64,000 nt of DNA from Ambrosia x helenae (GCA_030844895.1 CM061231.1:32683149-32747148), one strand, 5' to 3'; counted from the stretch's first letter, positions 1 through 12,104 are shown. Notes: generated from the sequence alone by a model not told the origin. Numbers and translations are program-made.

Positions 1-1203
1 TCACCTCTCGGTCTCTCCAAACCATGCTAAGGTATCCTGAATCTGAATGTCCTCTCGGCCCCCTCAGAAACAATACATCCGGGATGTGTAAGGGATGCAA
101 GGGATAGTAATTCTAACAGGTTTCTAACACAGGGTGCTAACAAAACAGGCACGCTAGGGGTGACTCACTCTCGTGCAGACCACGGTCCCGAATACCTACC
201 AAGCTAGACACATTGACACTTAATCTCCTCTCGGTCTCAAAGGTGGTAGAATGCTAAATTACTGAATAATTAATTAGCTTGTTTCTAGGGTTTACTACGT
301 CTAGCAACCACAAGATATATCAAAAACACCAAGTCTAAGATACTCACAAAACCCTAGATCAAAAGATACAAAATCAATTAAACTAGAATTAAGCGAAACA
401 AGTATTAATATTCAGATATCAAGCACGCATACACAAAAGAAACCTTATTAGAAAACTCTTTACCAAAACATTATCCAAAACATAACATAAATCCAACCCG
501 AAAACTATTATTCAATTGCCACCCATAATCAATACCTAGGTAGCACTAAAAGTTTAGCTACTCATAGTCATGGAAAAAGATAAAAACATAGGTTCAAAAT
601 AATATATAGTCATGGTAATAATATTTATAAACACGAAGTAAATAAATATAAAGCCAAAAATTATTATGGTCGAACCCGTAGCTTAAATCTTGAACCCTAG
701 CCTTCCTGGCGTTCACTTCCTCCTCTCAAAACTTGCTTTGATGCTGCTGCCCTCTTTTTTTTTTCTGCTGATATGTCCTTGCGGCAGTCTTCTGTTCGAC
801 TTCGATGATGTTATAATATCCTCCTGTCATAATAATATGTCACTTTATAATCTTTTCGTAGGGTTTATTTTTCCTTCCAAGTATTTTGGGCCAAGTTCAA
901 TATGGACTAAAAGTGCATCATTATTATTATTATAATAGATAGTATTATACTCGGTGCTTTAGACTCGGGTGTTCTTGACTTGACCAAAGTTTCTCGTCTA
1001 CGCTCCAACGTCTATGAACACCGGCTCTCAAGTGTTGGTGTCTTGATTAAAATTCATTCGTTTTGAGCTTATTTTTCACGAACACCTATAAAATAATAAA
1101 ATAAATAAATAAATAAATAATAAAACTGACACGAAACGAATACAAACTTGACCAAATAATATACAAAATACATAGAAAATTAGATGTGTTTTGCAACACA
1201 TCA
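1..1203 (-). mobile_element. 3' LTR of gypsy-type element A (left end outside window)
   Basis: Positions 1-895 repeat at 5531-6420 with about eleven substitutions and a few 1-2 bp indels, which is about 1% divergence. The copy ends at 1203 with ACACATCA, the complement of an LTR start (TGATGTGT on the minus strand). A purine-rich tract follows immediately to its right, as expected for a 3' LTR on the minus strand. The alignment offset implies that roughly 490 bp of this LTR lie before base 1. A short TTA microsatellite is at about 920-937. Confidence 0.85.
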
Positions 1204-1222
1204 AACATCCCCACACCTAAAC
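1204..1222 (-). other. polypurine tract of element A
   Basis: On the minus strand this reads GGTTTAGGTGTGGGGATG directly before the LTR start. It is the expected plus-strand primer site of an LTR retrotransposon and fixes the element's orientation. Confidence 0.75.
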
Positions 1223-2544
1223 CTTTTCGTCCCTGTAAAAGACTGCAATGTAATCATAATTAGAATTCTTGGTTTCAAAAACTTTTAGGTTCATTAATTA
1301 AGATCTAATCACGCATCAACCAAAACTGTCGGTATTGTTGTCCACCTAAACCCAACCACTAGCTAATCAGGCCCCAATCATGTAAAGCAATTAAGTTCAT
1401 ATTATTACAATCAATCTATGGGTCTCACACTCAAGATATCCAGCTTAACCTAATCCCACCTCAAGCTTTCGAAGCAAAGGTTAAACCATATAGATTTACC
1501 AACCACTGCAAACTAAACTCTCATCCCCACACTTAGAAAGGCACAATGTCCTCAATGTGCTCCAGGATACAACGTAAACTAAAAATAAAAATGCAAAAAT
1601 ATAGTAGAAATAAACTAAATATATAACAACAACAAAATAAATGGAACGAACTCCCCTGAAATATGTGGCGATAGCTCACAGAAAGTGTTCCGTCTGTCCA
1701 TCATCTACAGCTGTATAGTATTTCCTTCGCGGCCATAGTCAGAATCCTGCAAAAATAAACTAAAAAGAAAGTGAAAGTAAAATGACTCAATGACAAGTGA
1801 GATGTCTGTTTACAAAAAAATAATTTTAAGATCGACCCCCATCCGAATGGAGATTGAGTACGAGCAGGGGAGATCCAGCAATGAAAAGGCCATGGCAATC
1901 CCACAAGACTCGACCAAATGAAAATAAACAAAACTGACTCAATTAAATTAAAATACAAGACTCAATTACACGAAATAGAATAAAATAAAAAAGCGAGGAA
2001 AACATACCTGGATCAGCACGGTGGTGGTCAGTGGCAGGTGATAATGATAATGGTGGAGGTTATGTGGCTTTTTTTTAAATGTTTTTTTTTTTTTTTTTTT
2101 TTTTTTTGTGTAAAGAGAAAATAAAACCAACATCAAACCTCGTATGAATGAAATATTTCCGTGCCAAAGACAAGCTTAACATCCTGCAAAAATAAGACGA
2201 AACAAAAACACAAAAATGCAAACACACAAAATAAACACACAAAAAATAAATATATACAAACTCTACAAATTTGGGTTTTCACCCGTGTGATTCTATTTTT
2301 ATCAAGTACTCTAACTTGGATCAATGAGGATATCTGCATCATCCTCATATAAACCAATCGTCCCACTTACGTCATCTCTCCTAAGGCACGATCTTTTCCA
2401 CCTAAATCTAGGATCACCAGAAAATATTCTTAAATGCGAGTGGTGAATCAGGATCCTATCCTCACACTTAGGTTTATTCAGTACCTCAAGGCTAAATTTA
2501 AACAGTGCCTTATCCTCCTCATCTATCTGGTGCTCACTCTCATA
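1223..2544 (-). other. non-coding 3' internal region of element A
   Basis: This is where reverse transcriptase, RNase H and integrase would lie in an autonomous element, but no such motif is readable in any frame. It holds a second purine-tract-like motif near 1523-1538, a conserved patch at about 1530-1740 that resembles 9352-9540 of element B, and a poly-T run at 2082-2107. The absence of a pol gene marks the element as non-autonomous. Confidence 0.6.
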
Positions 2545-3657
2545 CTAGGGGGATATCAAAATATGAACCGAGGGCTTCTCAACCACCTCCTCGGTACTCT
2601 CAACAACCTTAACTACCTCTAACCTATCAGGAGGCTCATCGGCTGCAGAGCCCGGATCATGCTCCACAGGAATTACAGTCTCTATCTCTACCTCCTGTCT
2701 CTCTTCTGTTCGGTGCCGCCTATCTAATAAGTCTGCTCCACAGATGTAGTAAATGCATCGGTCGACATGTGACATGAAAGTGCCAAGAAAGCACACAGAT
2801 TCGCGCAGACTACTCATACTCTCCCTAGACCTATTAACACCAAAAGTGATGGAGTCATCCCCTACACGCAGTGTAATCCGACCGTCCGAGACATCAATCA
2901 ATGCCTTTGCGGTGCGTAAGAAGGGTCGTCCTAAGATCAACGGCACATGCTCGTCCTCCCGTATATCAAGTACGACAAAATCAACGGGAAACACGAATCT
3001 CTCCACCCTTACTAGCAAATTCTCTAGAATGCCCACTGGGTACTTCACAGATTTATCAGCCAACTGTAAGCACATCCTAGTTGGATTCAACTCCCCAAAA
3101 TCTAATCTCTTAAACATGGAATAGGGCATGAAATTAATGCTAGCACCTAAATCAGCGAGGGCGTTCCTAACTGTCAAACCACCTATCTGACAAGGGATAG
3201 TGAAACTCCCAGGATCAGTCATCTTCTCGGGTAGTTTATTAAGAACGACAGCCGAACACTCCTCACTCAGAGTAACTTGGGAAAGTTCTTTCAACTTCTC
3301 CTTGCGGGACAACATCTCCCTCAAGAACTTCCCATACTTAGGCATATCTCTACGAACATCAATGAAGTGCCTATATTGCTCTAAGTTCTCACTCTTATTC
3401 AAACTACCAGGATAGGGCGGTATTGGTTCATAAGGGGCAGGTGGAACACAAACCTTTCTGGGCTCCCCCTCAGACCGTTTCTCCTTCAACCTACTTTTGG
3501 GCTGTGCGGTACTTGCTGGGTCTAGGCTAGTAGGGTGCACCTTGCCCGGAGACTCTACCCTAATCTCCTCATCGACACTCTCCTCCTCAACTACCTCACT
3601 CTCTCGACACCGGGTGATCAACTCCCGTGCTTTTCCCACTTTCGGTGAACACCACAT
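2545..3657 (-). pseudogene. gag-linked retropepsin region of element A
   Basis: The 370-codon open frame contains an aspartic protease core of the plant Athila/Tat kind. The active site reads ADLGASINFMP near residues 168-178, and a flap-distal ILGRPFL is at about 241-247. The N-terminal ~130 residues are acidic linker. The frame ends in an acidic tail and a stop with no reverse transcriptase behind it. It is out of frame with the upstream gag fragment, so the polyprotein is frameshifted between 3657 and 3782. The protease would have cut the gag polyprotein. I read it as a decayed part of a gag-protease element rather than a host gene, because it lies exactly between the LTRs. Confidence 0.8.
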
Positions 3658-3781
3658 TCACCTGAACATCTGTTGAATTCCTGGTCATCTTACCAACTAA
3701 CTCTCCTATGACCCTTTCTAAACTCTGGAGCGTGGACCCATGATTCCTAAATAACAACTCAAATTCATGATTTTTCTTTTG

Positions 3782-4789
3782 TTACTCCTGATAACGGGTC
3801 TCACGCTGCATCACTATGGTCTCTAGAAGCTTATTTGTCCTAGCCCGATTCTCCTCATTTTTCTTTATTAACTCACTAATCTCAGACTTAGGATCTCCTA
3901 TACTCTGCCATCCAGAGTTGTAACTTTGGACTTGATCTGAATTCTGGACATAGTTCAACTCCTCACTAGGACCTACGTGGGAATCTATGGTCTCATGACC
4001 CCCTCTACAAATCTCACACTTAGCACTAATCTTAACCTGAGTATCCTTCATGACCTTAGCTAAGGATTCTACCTAGGCGGCTAGTGCAACGCTACTCTCA
4101 ACAGAATGGATACCCTTAGGGGCAACAGTAACGCCCCCAGAGCCAGGCTCAATGTACGTGCTAGTGGCTAGGTCCTCTATCATCTCAAGGCATTCAGCAG
4201 CGGTTTTGGTTTTCATCATGTTACCGCCTGCTGTAGAGTCAAGAAATCTTTTGGTCGCGTCAGAAACTCCAGTATAGAATTTCTCCACAACTCTCCAGTC
4301 CTCAAGACCATGATGAGGGCACTTATTCAGGAGTGCCTTGAATCTGTCCCATGTCTCATAGAAGGACTCCCCTGACTGCTCAGCAAAGGCATATATAAGA
4401 TTTTTAAGACGAGCAGTTTTAGCAGGGGGAAAATACTTCTGCAGGAATTTCGTTTGAAGATCAGTCCAAGAAGTGATGGCTCCCTGTGGGAGGGAGTCCA
4501 GCCATGTGAGGGCCTGATCACTAACTGAGAATGGGAACAGACGCAAACGAATGGCGTCATCAGTGGCACCATTAAGCTGGAAGGTGCTACAGACTCCACC
4601 AAATCTAGTCAAGTGGGCATATGGGTCTTCATCACGCATGCCGTGAAACTGAACTGAATGAGATATGGTGTTGATCAGAGCGGGTTCAATGGTCCAGTTG
4701 TTCGACTCAACAGTGGGTAGTGTAATACTGGACCGGATGTGAGTGGGTGTAATGCTGATGTGTTCAGCGACAGTCCTACGTGCAGCCAT
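3782..4789 (-). pseudogene. gag polyprotein of element A, split by a TAG stop
   Basis: The first 238 codons (4789-4073) carry the retrotransposon gag capsid domain, with LTRFGGVCSTFQ, LDSLPQGAITSW and LQKYFPP blocks at about residues 60-135. A TAG stop at 4073-4075 interrupts the frame, and the same frame continues to 3782, so this is a point mutation rather than a frameshift. The continuation has a zinc knuckle of the CX2CX3HX4C type, but the last cysteine is serine (CEICRGGHETIDS). The start codon at 4789 lies about 230 bp after the primer-binding site. Capsid and nucleocapsid would have packaged the element RNA. This copy cannot make a full product unless the stop is read through. Confidence 0.85.
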
Positions 4790-5016
4790 TTCTATGTGAT
4801 CTATCTGTTGGGCAAAATGTTCTAGGACTGCAACGAGGTACTTCTTATGTACACAGAGAAACTAAAACTATACTAGAATAAGAAAAACAAATAGAAAATA
4901 AATAAAAATATACTTTTTTTCTTTTTATAAAATAAAAAAATAAAAATTTACCAAACTAAGAAAGCAATAAAATGACTAGATGCCCGACTCGGGTCGTCCT
5001 CGAAAGCGCAATTGTG

Positions 5017-5034
5017 TCCCCGGCAACGGCGCCA
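5017..5034 (-). other. primer-binding site, tRNA-Asp type (element A)
   Basis: The plus strand reads TCCCCGGCAACGGCGCCA, identical to the 3' end of plant tRNA-Asp as I know it. The minus strand is therefore its complement. It lies 6 nt inside the LTR edge at 5041. Athila-type gypsy elements use this primer. Confidence 0.85.
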
Positions 5035-5040
5035 AAAACT

Positions 5041-6420
5041 TGATGTGTGAAATGTGTAGTAAATAAATCGGTCAAGTTTTAAAAATGAAAAACCTACAAA
5101 ACCACACACTAACGGCAAGTGTACCGGTCGTAGTGTAGCAGAGCAAGTAAGTCCGGAATATCGAACCGTGGACACAATATTAGCGGCTCTCGATACTAAG
5201 CTTTTGTCGAGTCCTAGTCTAATAAATTGAAGTGATGGTGATTTCATTAATTACTAAAAAAAATATAAAATTAAAGTAAATAAAATGCAAACAACTCAAA
5301 CAAAGCAAACGAACAAGCAGAACTGGATGAGATTATGTAATGAGAAAATGGCTACCTAGGTAAGAATCAAGGTGAGTGACGTATAGCTCTCGGGATTGGA
5401 TAAATGGGTTTTGGCTACCGGGATCTTAAGATACACTATACTAGACCAATACTGGAACGCGAATCACTCTCCCACATGTCGCAATACTGAATCTAGGGAA
5501 GTGTGTAAACTCACTGGTCTCGGGTTTAGATCACCTCTCGGTCTCTCCAAACTATGTTAAGGTATCCTGAATCTGAATGTCCTCTCGGCCCCCTCAGAAA
5601 CAATACATCCGGGATGTGTAAGGTATGCAAGGGATAGTAATTCTAACAGGTTTCTAACACAGGGTGCTAACAAAACAGGCACGCTAGGGGTGACTCACTC
5701 TCGTGCAGACCACGGTCCCGAATACCTACCAAGCTAGACACATTGACACCTAATCTCCTCTCGGTCTCAAAGGTGGTAGAATGCTAAATTACTGTATAAT
5801 TAATTAGCTTGTTTCTAGGGTTTACTACGTCTAGCAACCACAAGATATATCAAAAACACCAAGTCTAAGATACTCACAAAACCCTAGATCAAAAGATACA
5901 AAATCAATTAAACTAGAATTAAGCGAAACAAGTATTAATATTCAGATATCAAGCACGCATACACAAAAGAAACCTTATTAGAAAACTCTTTACCAAAACA
6001 TTATCCAAAACATAACATAAATCCAACCTGAAAACTATTATTCAATTGCCACTCATCATCAATACCTAGGTAGCACTAAAAGTTTAGCTACTCATAGTCA
6101 TGGAAAAAAGATAAAAACATAGGTTCAAAATAATATATAGTCATGGTAATAATATTTATAAACACGAAGTAAATAAATATAAAGCCAAAAATTATTATGG
6201 TCGAACCCGTAGCTTAAATCTTGAACCCTAGCCTTCCTGGCCTTCACTTCCTCCTCTCAAAACTTGCTTTGATGCTGTTGTCCTCTTTTTTTTTTGGCTG
6301 ATATGTCCTTGCGGCAGTCTTCTGTTCGACTTCGATGATGTTATAATATCCTCCTGTCATAATAATATGTCACACTTTATAATCTTTTCGTAGGGTTTAT
6401 TTTTCCTTCCAAGTATTTTG
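5041..6420 (-). mobile_element. 5' LTR of element A, truncated
   Basis: It begins TGATGTGTGAAATG at 5041, next to the primer-binding site, and matches the left LTR up to 6420. The last ~305 bp present in the left copy (896-1203) are missing here, replaced by unrelated sequence. The minus-strand LTR start, including the U3 end, is therefore lost, and no target duplication can be scored. Confidence 0.8.
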
Positions 6421-6678
6421 GTAGATTAGTATAGTCTATTAGGCTTGCCCGAGTGATCGCTATTAGGCATTTTGCCGAACGGTTCACATCAAAGGACAGT
6501 CGAAATTAGACGATTTTAATAAAAACCCGATAGATCCACTTAGAAAAAATAAAATAAAGTAGAAGAATAGGTTGTATGGCAAGTAGAAAAACACCCTGGA
6601 AATTGTGCTTAAAATCGATACATTATCCTACCCAATTGTCTGTGATTGTTTCTTGAGCCTTTCTCCGAGCACCACACT

Positions 6679-6715
<37 letters not shown>

Positions 6716-6853
6716 AGATCATATATTTCTCGTTTCCTTTTGTTTGAGAGATTTCTGACCTTAGTCCGACTCGGTTAGAACTTGTGTGTTTATGCATATT
6801 CTTGTTTTAAAACCGGTAACTAGATAAAAATGATAAAGGCAATTAGGCATCTC
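6421..6853. other. unassigned sequence between elements A and B
   Basis: No coding frame or family motif is recognisable. It contains a (TA)n microsatellite at about 6682-6711. It is the left half of the target in which element B inserted and would join directly to 12105. Confidence 0.5.
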
Positions 6854-7687
6854 TGATGATCCGGTCGTTACGGGTCATGCAAAACCTAATTAACCTAGGT
6901 AGCTAGGGTAAGTAGGGTATCGAATCCAGAGGAGCGTGTGGTTAGTGGATAATATTTTAGTTGATTAAATGGTATTTCTTATGAAGATGCTAGAAACTTA
7001 TGAAGATTTTGATTGGTTCATTTAAGAATTTGATTTAAAAAAGATTTTGTTTATTATATTAAACTTGAATTGAAATTATATGAATAAAAAATAATATAGA
7101 TTGTAAACAATTTAATTAAAAAGATCACACTAGGGTTTCAACAATTGAATACTAGGGATTTTACAAATGGGTAAACAATAGCAATGTGATTGGTGTTAAC
7201 GGAGTGATTGTTCAATAGGCTTAGGTGTCAAGTTTTATCAATATCGACGATAGAATAAACTACACTTCATTACCTAGAACATACAATCCTATGTTTGTGT
7301 TAAAGCAAGGAACCATGTTCATATCATTAGAAATTGGCACAAGGTCAATTAACTAAAATGAGTTCAACATAAGGTTAATCACAATTCAACACAGTTAATT
7401 CAAACACACAAAAACATAATCAATAGTTTAAGAACAATACCCAATTGCTAACCCTAGATCTTCAAAAGTTTACATCCCAGTGCGATACAAAGGGTTAGCC
7501 ACTCATGGCCATGGAGCTTGAGTCTTCAAAAGTTAGATCCCTCTCTTTTTTCTCTAAACTTGCGTCGCACTTCTGTGTGTCCTCCTCTTCTTCGATGTAG
7601 CCGTCCAAAGCAAATAATAAAACTCCTTAATATTTCAATACCCTACTTCCACTTTTCTATCCATTTGTCTCACGTGGCCTTTAGGCC

Positions 7688-7751
<64 letters not shown>

Positions 7752-8010
7752 AATGGTATTATGACCTCGTGCTTTCGACTCGGGTGTTCGAGTCTCGAAT
7801 ATAATTTGTACTGTTTTAGCCCCGCTCCATGCGATCACCTACCAAAAATATAAAATAAACAAATTAATAGTAAAAACAACCAAAAAGTAATAAAATATAT
7901 ACAATACTAAAATAATAGAGTACAGACCTAAAACTAATAAAAATACTATCTAATCGACTTAAAAATATACAAAACTGGCAAATAAACATGATGTGTGCAA
8001 CCGCGCATCA
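6854..8010 (-). repeat. 3' LTR of element B
   Basis: This 1157-bp repeat of 10938-12099 has TGATGATC and CGCGCATCA termini. It contains a (TTA)n tract at about 7689-7750, just beside a GACTCGGGTGTT box that is also found in two other minus-strand LTRs in this window. Confidence 0.9.
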
Positions 8011-8023
8011 CACCCCCACACTT
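8011..8023 (-). other. polypurine tract of element B
   Basis: The minus strand reads AAGTGTGGGGGTG immediately before the LTR start at 8010, matching the tract of element A. Confidence 0.75.
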
Positions 8024-9839
8024 ATCTTTTTTCGTCTCGAAAAAATTATATACACTCTGCTCAAGACATTATCACAGACTAGCACCCCAGTCGCCCCATC
8101 ATACCTTAGCTAAGGTCCAAAGTCATACCCATTTACAGATCAGCATTAGATGTGTTAATTCAGCAAGTCACATTGATTTTCATTTAAAAACAGAATTTAC
8201 CCGACTAAATCTAACATGCTTCCGGTTTTTATTTTCATGCAACACACCCCTCACAAATTTTCACTCCACTCGGTTTAATATCTGGACTAGCATGTAATGC
8301 GCTAGTATTAATCACTCAAAAACCAAGTATGCAACTCTGTTATCATAGGCTTGTATGACAATCACACCTCAACTGTAGACAATGCACATATCTAAAGGAC
8401 TTACGGGTTTTGGGCTTAGGGTAAAGGTCGGATAGATTTGGCTAGAAGTGGCTAAAATAAAATGGTGACACCAACATGATTGACAATCCTCATTCACAAT
8501 ACACATAAATAAACATAACTTTGGGCATATTTGACCCATAACACATACTTCTATTTTTGTATTCTTTTTTTCTCTTTCTTTTCTTTTCTTTTTCTTTTTT
8601 TTCTTTTTTTTTTCAATTTTTTTCACACATATATTTTTTTCTAACATAAATACAGTCACTTAACACTTTGGATGTCATCAACACTTGGTAAAGATACTGG
8701 TTTATTTGGGTGATTATGTGGTTTAGCAAACGAAAGGGTATAAGGCTCAACATGGCTACTAGGGGTAATATTGTTGGTAAACAGGTTAATCACGTAAACA
8801 AATACACGGTTCTACGGTTCGATTGGGACAAGAAGGTGTCAAACGAAAAGGGTAATCCTAAATTGCCTTTATCATCTATGTGCATATCTAGTCTAGAACC
8901 TCGGCATGTATCAAATCACACAAGTTCTGCAACAGAGAAACATCTGGCCTACTCTCACAAATGAAAATATATAATTCAATCTATCAACTAGTAGGCTCAA
9001 GATCTCACAAAAGTGGGGAAATGGGTTACCGATGTGTGCATGCATTTATTACCAATAGCTTGTTAAATCTAGTCAGACAATTCTAAACTTTTTTCTTAAA
9101 AACACCTGCTGAAAACGGTTCATACTACTTTTCACAAATTAGACCATGACTAAGGATCTACTGCCAAAACAATCAAGAAACAACTGGTATGTACCGAAAG
9201 AGCTGCTTTTATGCCTGATTAGAATGTTTTTTTATTCTTTTTTTTTGTAGGAACAATTTTCAAGACATTTTCAATTTTCAATTTTTTTTTTAATTTTTTA
9301 GACACAATTTTTTTTTCTTTTTTTTTAAGACACAAAAATAAATAAAAACGAAATTTCCCCACCCCCACACTTGAACGACACATTATCCTCAATGTGAGCT
9401 AGGAATAAAATAAAGTAGAAATAAAAATAAAATACAACAGAAAAAGGAACAGACTCCCCTGGATATAGGCAGTGCGCGTATGAGTCTCTGGAATTCCTCC
9501 CAATCGAACCGTATAGCATTTCCTTCGCGGCTGATAGACAAACCTGAACTAAGACTCAAAGAAAAATAAAAACGTAAAATTCTGGGATGCCTGATACACC
9601 GATGGTGTACAGATTTACCCCGCCTGAATGGAGATTGAGTACAGGCAAGTTATCTGATTGCAAGTTAAACTCAAAGCATTCCCAGAAATCAAAAGAGACT
9701 CAAAATACTAACTAAAAATAAAAGAAAAATAAAACAAAATAAATAAATATACAAAATGTACAAGAATCGTACCTGATGTTCATTCATGGTGGTCTCAAAG
9801 AACATTTGCCTACCGAGTTTCCAATGTATGCTCGGTAGT
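8024..9839 (-). other. non-coding internal region of element B
   Basis: No protein domain is readable. It contains T-rich runs at 8560-8640 and 9230-9330 and a second purine-tract-like motif at about 9356-9370 (CCCCCACACTTG on the plus strand). A patch at 9352-9540 is shared with element A at 1530-1740. The long non-coding interior resembles that of other large non-autonomous retrotransposons. Confidence 0.6.
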
Positions 9840-10748
9840 TTACCTTCCATGCCCCAATCTGTTCAATCTTTTTAACTTATCCATCGAGTGCAAGCATGAA
9901 GGTTTTATCCCACATTTTCCTACCGAGTTTCCAACATACACTCGGTAGTTCACATGCCAAATCCACAATTGCTTCCAAGTTATTGGCATGAGAATTGAGT
10001 CATTCTTGTTGCGGGGCCGTTTTACAATAAATTGCCCAATGTCCTCCCAACTCACCTTCCTCTTCTTCATCTTTGAACCTTCATCATCCTCTTTATTGGG
10101 TGCCTTAACCAACACGGGATGCAATTCGTGATGAACTTTCACCTCAGCCACCAAATCTTCATGAGGTGCTAAGTCTTCAGTTGGGTTTAACCATTCAGAA
10201 AGACTTGTAGTATCTTCATCTATATCAGCATCTACCACTACACCACTAGCCAACTCATCACGCTCACGTTTAAGTTGGGCAAATTCCTCGGCTAGTTGAT
10301 GAACCTGCATGACCAAAGCTTCATGAGCTCTGTCTCTCACTTCATTTCGCTGTTGCGACTCTTTCATCATATTTATGATAGCATCAAACTTGGAATCTAG
10401 TGAGTTTTGAGGTTCTTCATATGCCGGTTGAGGGCTATTAGTATAGTAGTCATCATATTCCTCATGGTTTCGATATTGTTGCGTCCTTTGGCTAAATGAA
10501 CTCCCTTGATACCTGTTATTTAACTGATAATAGCCTTGGGAGTTTGAATAGCGTGACTGACGATGTGAAGAAGATAAATGTGAACCTCCAGGTTTTTCGA
10601 GCCCAAAAATAATACGATCTTGTCGTTTTTTGAATGCTTCCATTTTCTTACGGGCCACTGCACAATCTCGCCACAAATGATATGGGCTCCCACAACAAGG
10701 ACAAGTATTATCATCATCTTCCCAATACATTGTGATGATGACGATCAA
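9840..10748 (-). CDS. nucleocapsid-like zinc-knuckle protein of element B
   Basis: The 302-codon frame is the only substantial ORF of the element. Close to its N-terminus (residues 16-29) it has a perfect CX2CX4HX4C zinc knuckle, CPCCGSPYHLWRDC. A Tyr/Gln/Asn/Ser-rich stretch follows at ~60-115, then a predicted coiled coil at about 118-167 and an acidic then basic C-terminus. This order (knuckle, low-complexity, coiled coil) resembles the C-terminal half of an Athila-like gag, with the capsid missing. The true start may be Met7 (MYWEDDD) rather than the first ATG. It begins about 170 bp after the primer-binding site, where gag normally starts. Likely role: RNA binding for packaging by a helper element (inference). 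No frameshift is seen. Confidence 0.6.
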   Translation of the reverse strand: MIVIITMYWEDDDNTCPCCGSPYHLWRDCAVARKKMEAFKKRQDRIIFGLEKPGGSHLSSSHRQSRYSNSQGYYQLNNRYQGSSFSQRTQQYRNHEEYDDYYTNSPQPAYEEPQNSLDSKFDAIINMMKESQQRNEVRDRAHEALVMQVHQLAEEFAQLKRERDELASGVVVDADIDEDTTSLSEWLNPTEDLAPHEDLVAEVKVHHELHPVLVKAPNKEDDEGSKMKKRKVSWEDIGQFIVKRPRNKNDSILMPITWKQLWIWHVNYRVYVGNSVGKCGIKPSCLHSMDKLKRLNRLGHGR

Positions 10749-10917
10749 GTCTTGCTAAATTCCCAATCTTCAGATTTTACACAAGTGGCATGCATGCATT
10801 ATCTGTCACCTGCACACTTCACACACCACGCGTAAAAACGAACAAAAAGAAGTAACAAAGACAATTAAATAGTTAATCACAATAATCAACTAAAAACTAA
10901 ACACTAAGCGCACTAGC

Positions 10918-10935
10918 TCCCCGGCAACGGCGCCA
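10918..10935 (-). other. primer-binding site, tRNA-Asp type (element B)
   Basis: The plus strand reads TCCCCGGCAACGGCGCCA, an exact 18-nt match to the tRNA-Asp 3' end. It stands two bases from the LTR edge at 10938. Confidence 0.9.
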
Positions 10936-10937
10936 TT

Positions 10938-11774
10938 TGATGATCCGGTCGTTACGGGTCATGCAAAACCTAATTAACCTAGGTAGCTAGGGTAAGTAGG
11001 GTATCGAATCCAGAGGAGCGTGTGGTTAGTGGATAATATTTTAGTTGATTAAATGGTATTTCTTATGAAGATGCTAGAAACTTATGAAGATTTTGATTGG
11101 TTCATTTAAGAATTTGATTTAAAAAAGATTTTGTTTATTATATTAAACTTGAATTGAAATTATATGAATAAAAAATAATATAGATTGTAAACAATTTAAT
11201 TAAAAAGATCACACTAGGGTTTCAACAATTGAATACTAGGGATTTTACAAATGGGTAAACAATAGCAATGTGATTGGTGTTAACGGAGTGATTGTTCAAT
11301 AGGCTTAGGTGTCAAGTTTTATCAATATCGACGATAGAATAAACTACACTTCATTACCTAGAACATACAATCCTATGTTTGTGTTAAAGCAAGGAACCAT
11401 GTTCATATCATTAGAAATTGGCACAAGATCAATTAACTAAAATGAGTTCAACATAAGGTTAATCACAATTCAACACAGTTAATTCAAACACACAAAAACA
11501 TAATCAATAGTTTAAGAACAATACCCAATTGCTAACCCTAGATCTTCAAAAGTTTACATCCTAGTGCGATACAAAGGGGTTAGCCACTCATAGCCATGGA
11601 GCTTGAGTCTTCAAAAGTTAGATCCCTCTCTTTTTTTCTCTAAACTTGCGTCGCACTTCTGTGTGTCCTCCTCTTCTTCGATGTAGCCGTCCAAAGCAAA
11701 TAATAAAACTCCTTAATATTTCAATACCCTACTTCCACTTTTCTATCCATTTGTCTCACGTGGCCTTTAGGCCT

Positions 11775-11840
<66 letters not shown>

Positions 11841-12099
11841 AATGGTATTATGACCTCGTGCTTTCGACTCGGGTGTTCGAGTCTCGAATATAATTTGTAC
11901 TGTTTTAGCCCCGCTCCATGCGATCACCTACCAAAAATATAAAATAAACAAATTAATAGTAAAAACAACCAAAAAGTAATAAAATATATACAATACTAAA
12001 ATAATAGAGTACAGACCTAAAACTAATAAAAATACTATCTAATCGACTTAAAAATATACAAAACTGGCAAATAAACATGATGTGTGCAACCGCGCATCA
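10938..12099 (-). repeat. 5' LTR of element B
   Basis: This 1162-bp copy is nearly identical to 6854-8010. The TTA tract at about 11775-11839 carries one interruption not present in the other copy. The target duplication ATCTC follows at 12100-12104. Confidence 0.9.
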
Positions 12100-12104
12100 A
12101 TCTC

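Larger units (their letters stand above)
6854..12099 (-). mobile_element. element B: complete non-autonomous LTR retrotransposon
   Basis: The element is 5246 bp, bounded by LTRs at 6854-8010 and 10938-12099 that begin TGATG and end CATCA. It is flanked by the 5-bp target duplication ATCTC at 6849-6853 and 12100-12104. The LTRs differ by only about four substitutions, two single-base indels and the length of a TTA microsatellite, so insertion was recent. A tRNA-Asp primer site and a purine tract place it on the minus strand. The internal 2.9 kb has no capsid, protease, reverse transcriptase or integrase, only a nucleocapsid-like ORF, so it must borrow machinery from a relative. Confidence 0.9.

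Noticed and set aside
7518..7853. Long Ile-rich or Asn-rich frames at 7518-7853, 11646-11942 and 44705-45166
   Set aside because: They are created by TTA microsatellites, which lack stops in some frames. They lie inside LTRs or MITE-like DNA and have no protein-like flanks.
10918..10935. tRNA gene signals at 5017-5034, 10918-10935, 20262-20274 and 25616-25627
   Set aside because: Each is only the 12-18 nt complementary to a tRNA 3' end, next to an LTR. These are primer-binding sites, not tRNA genes.
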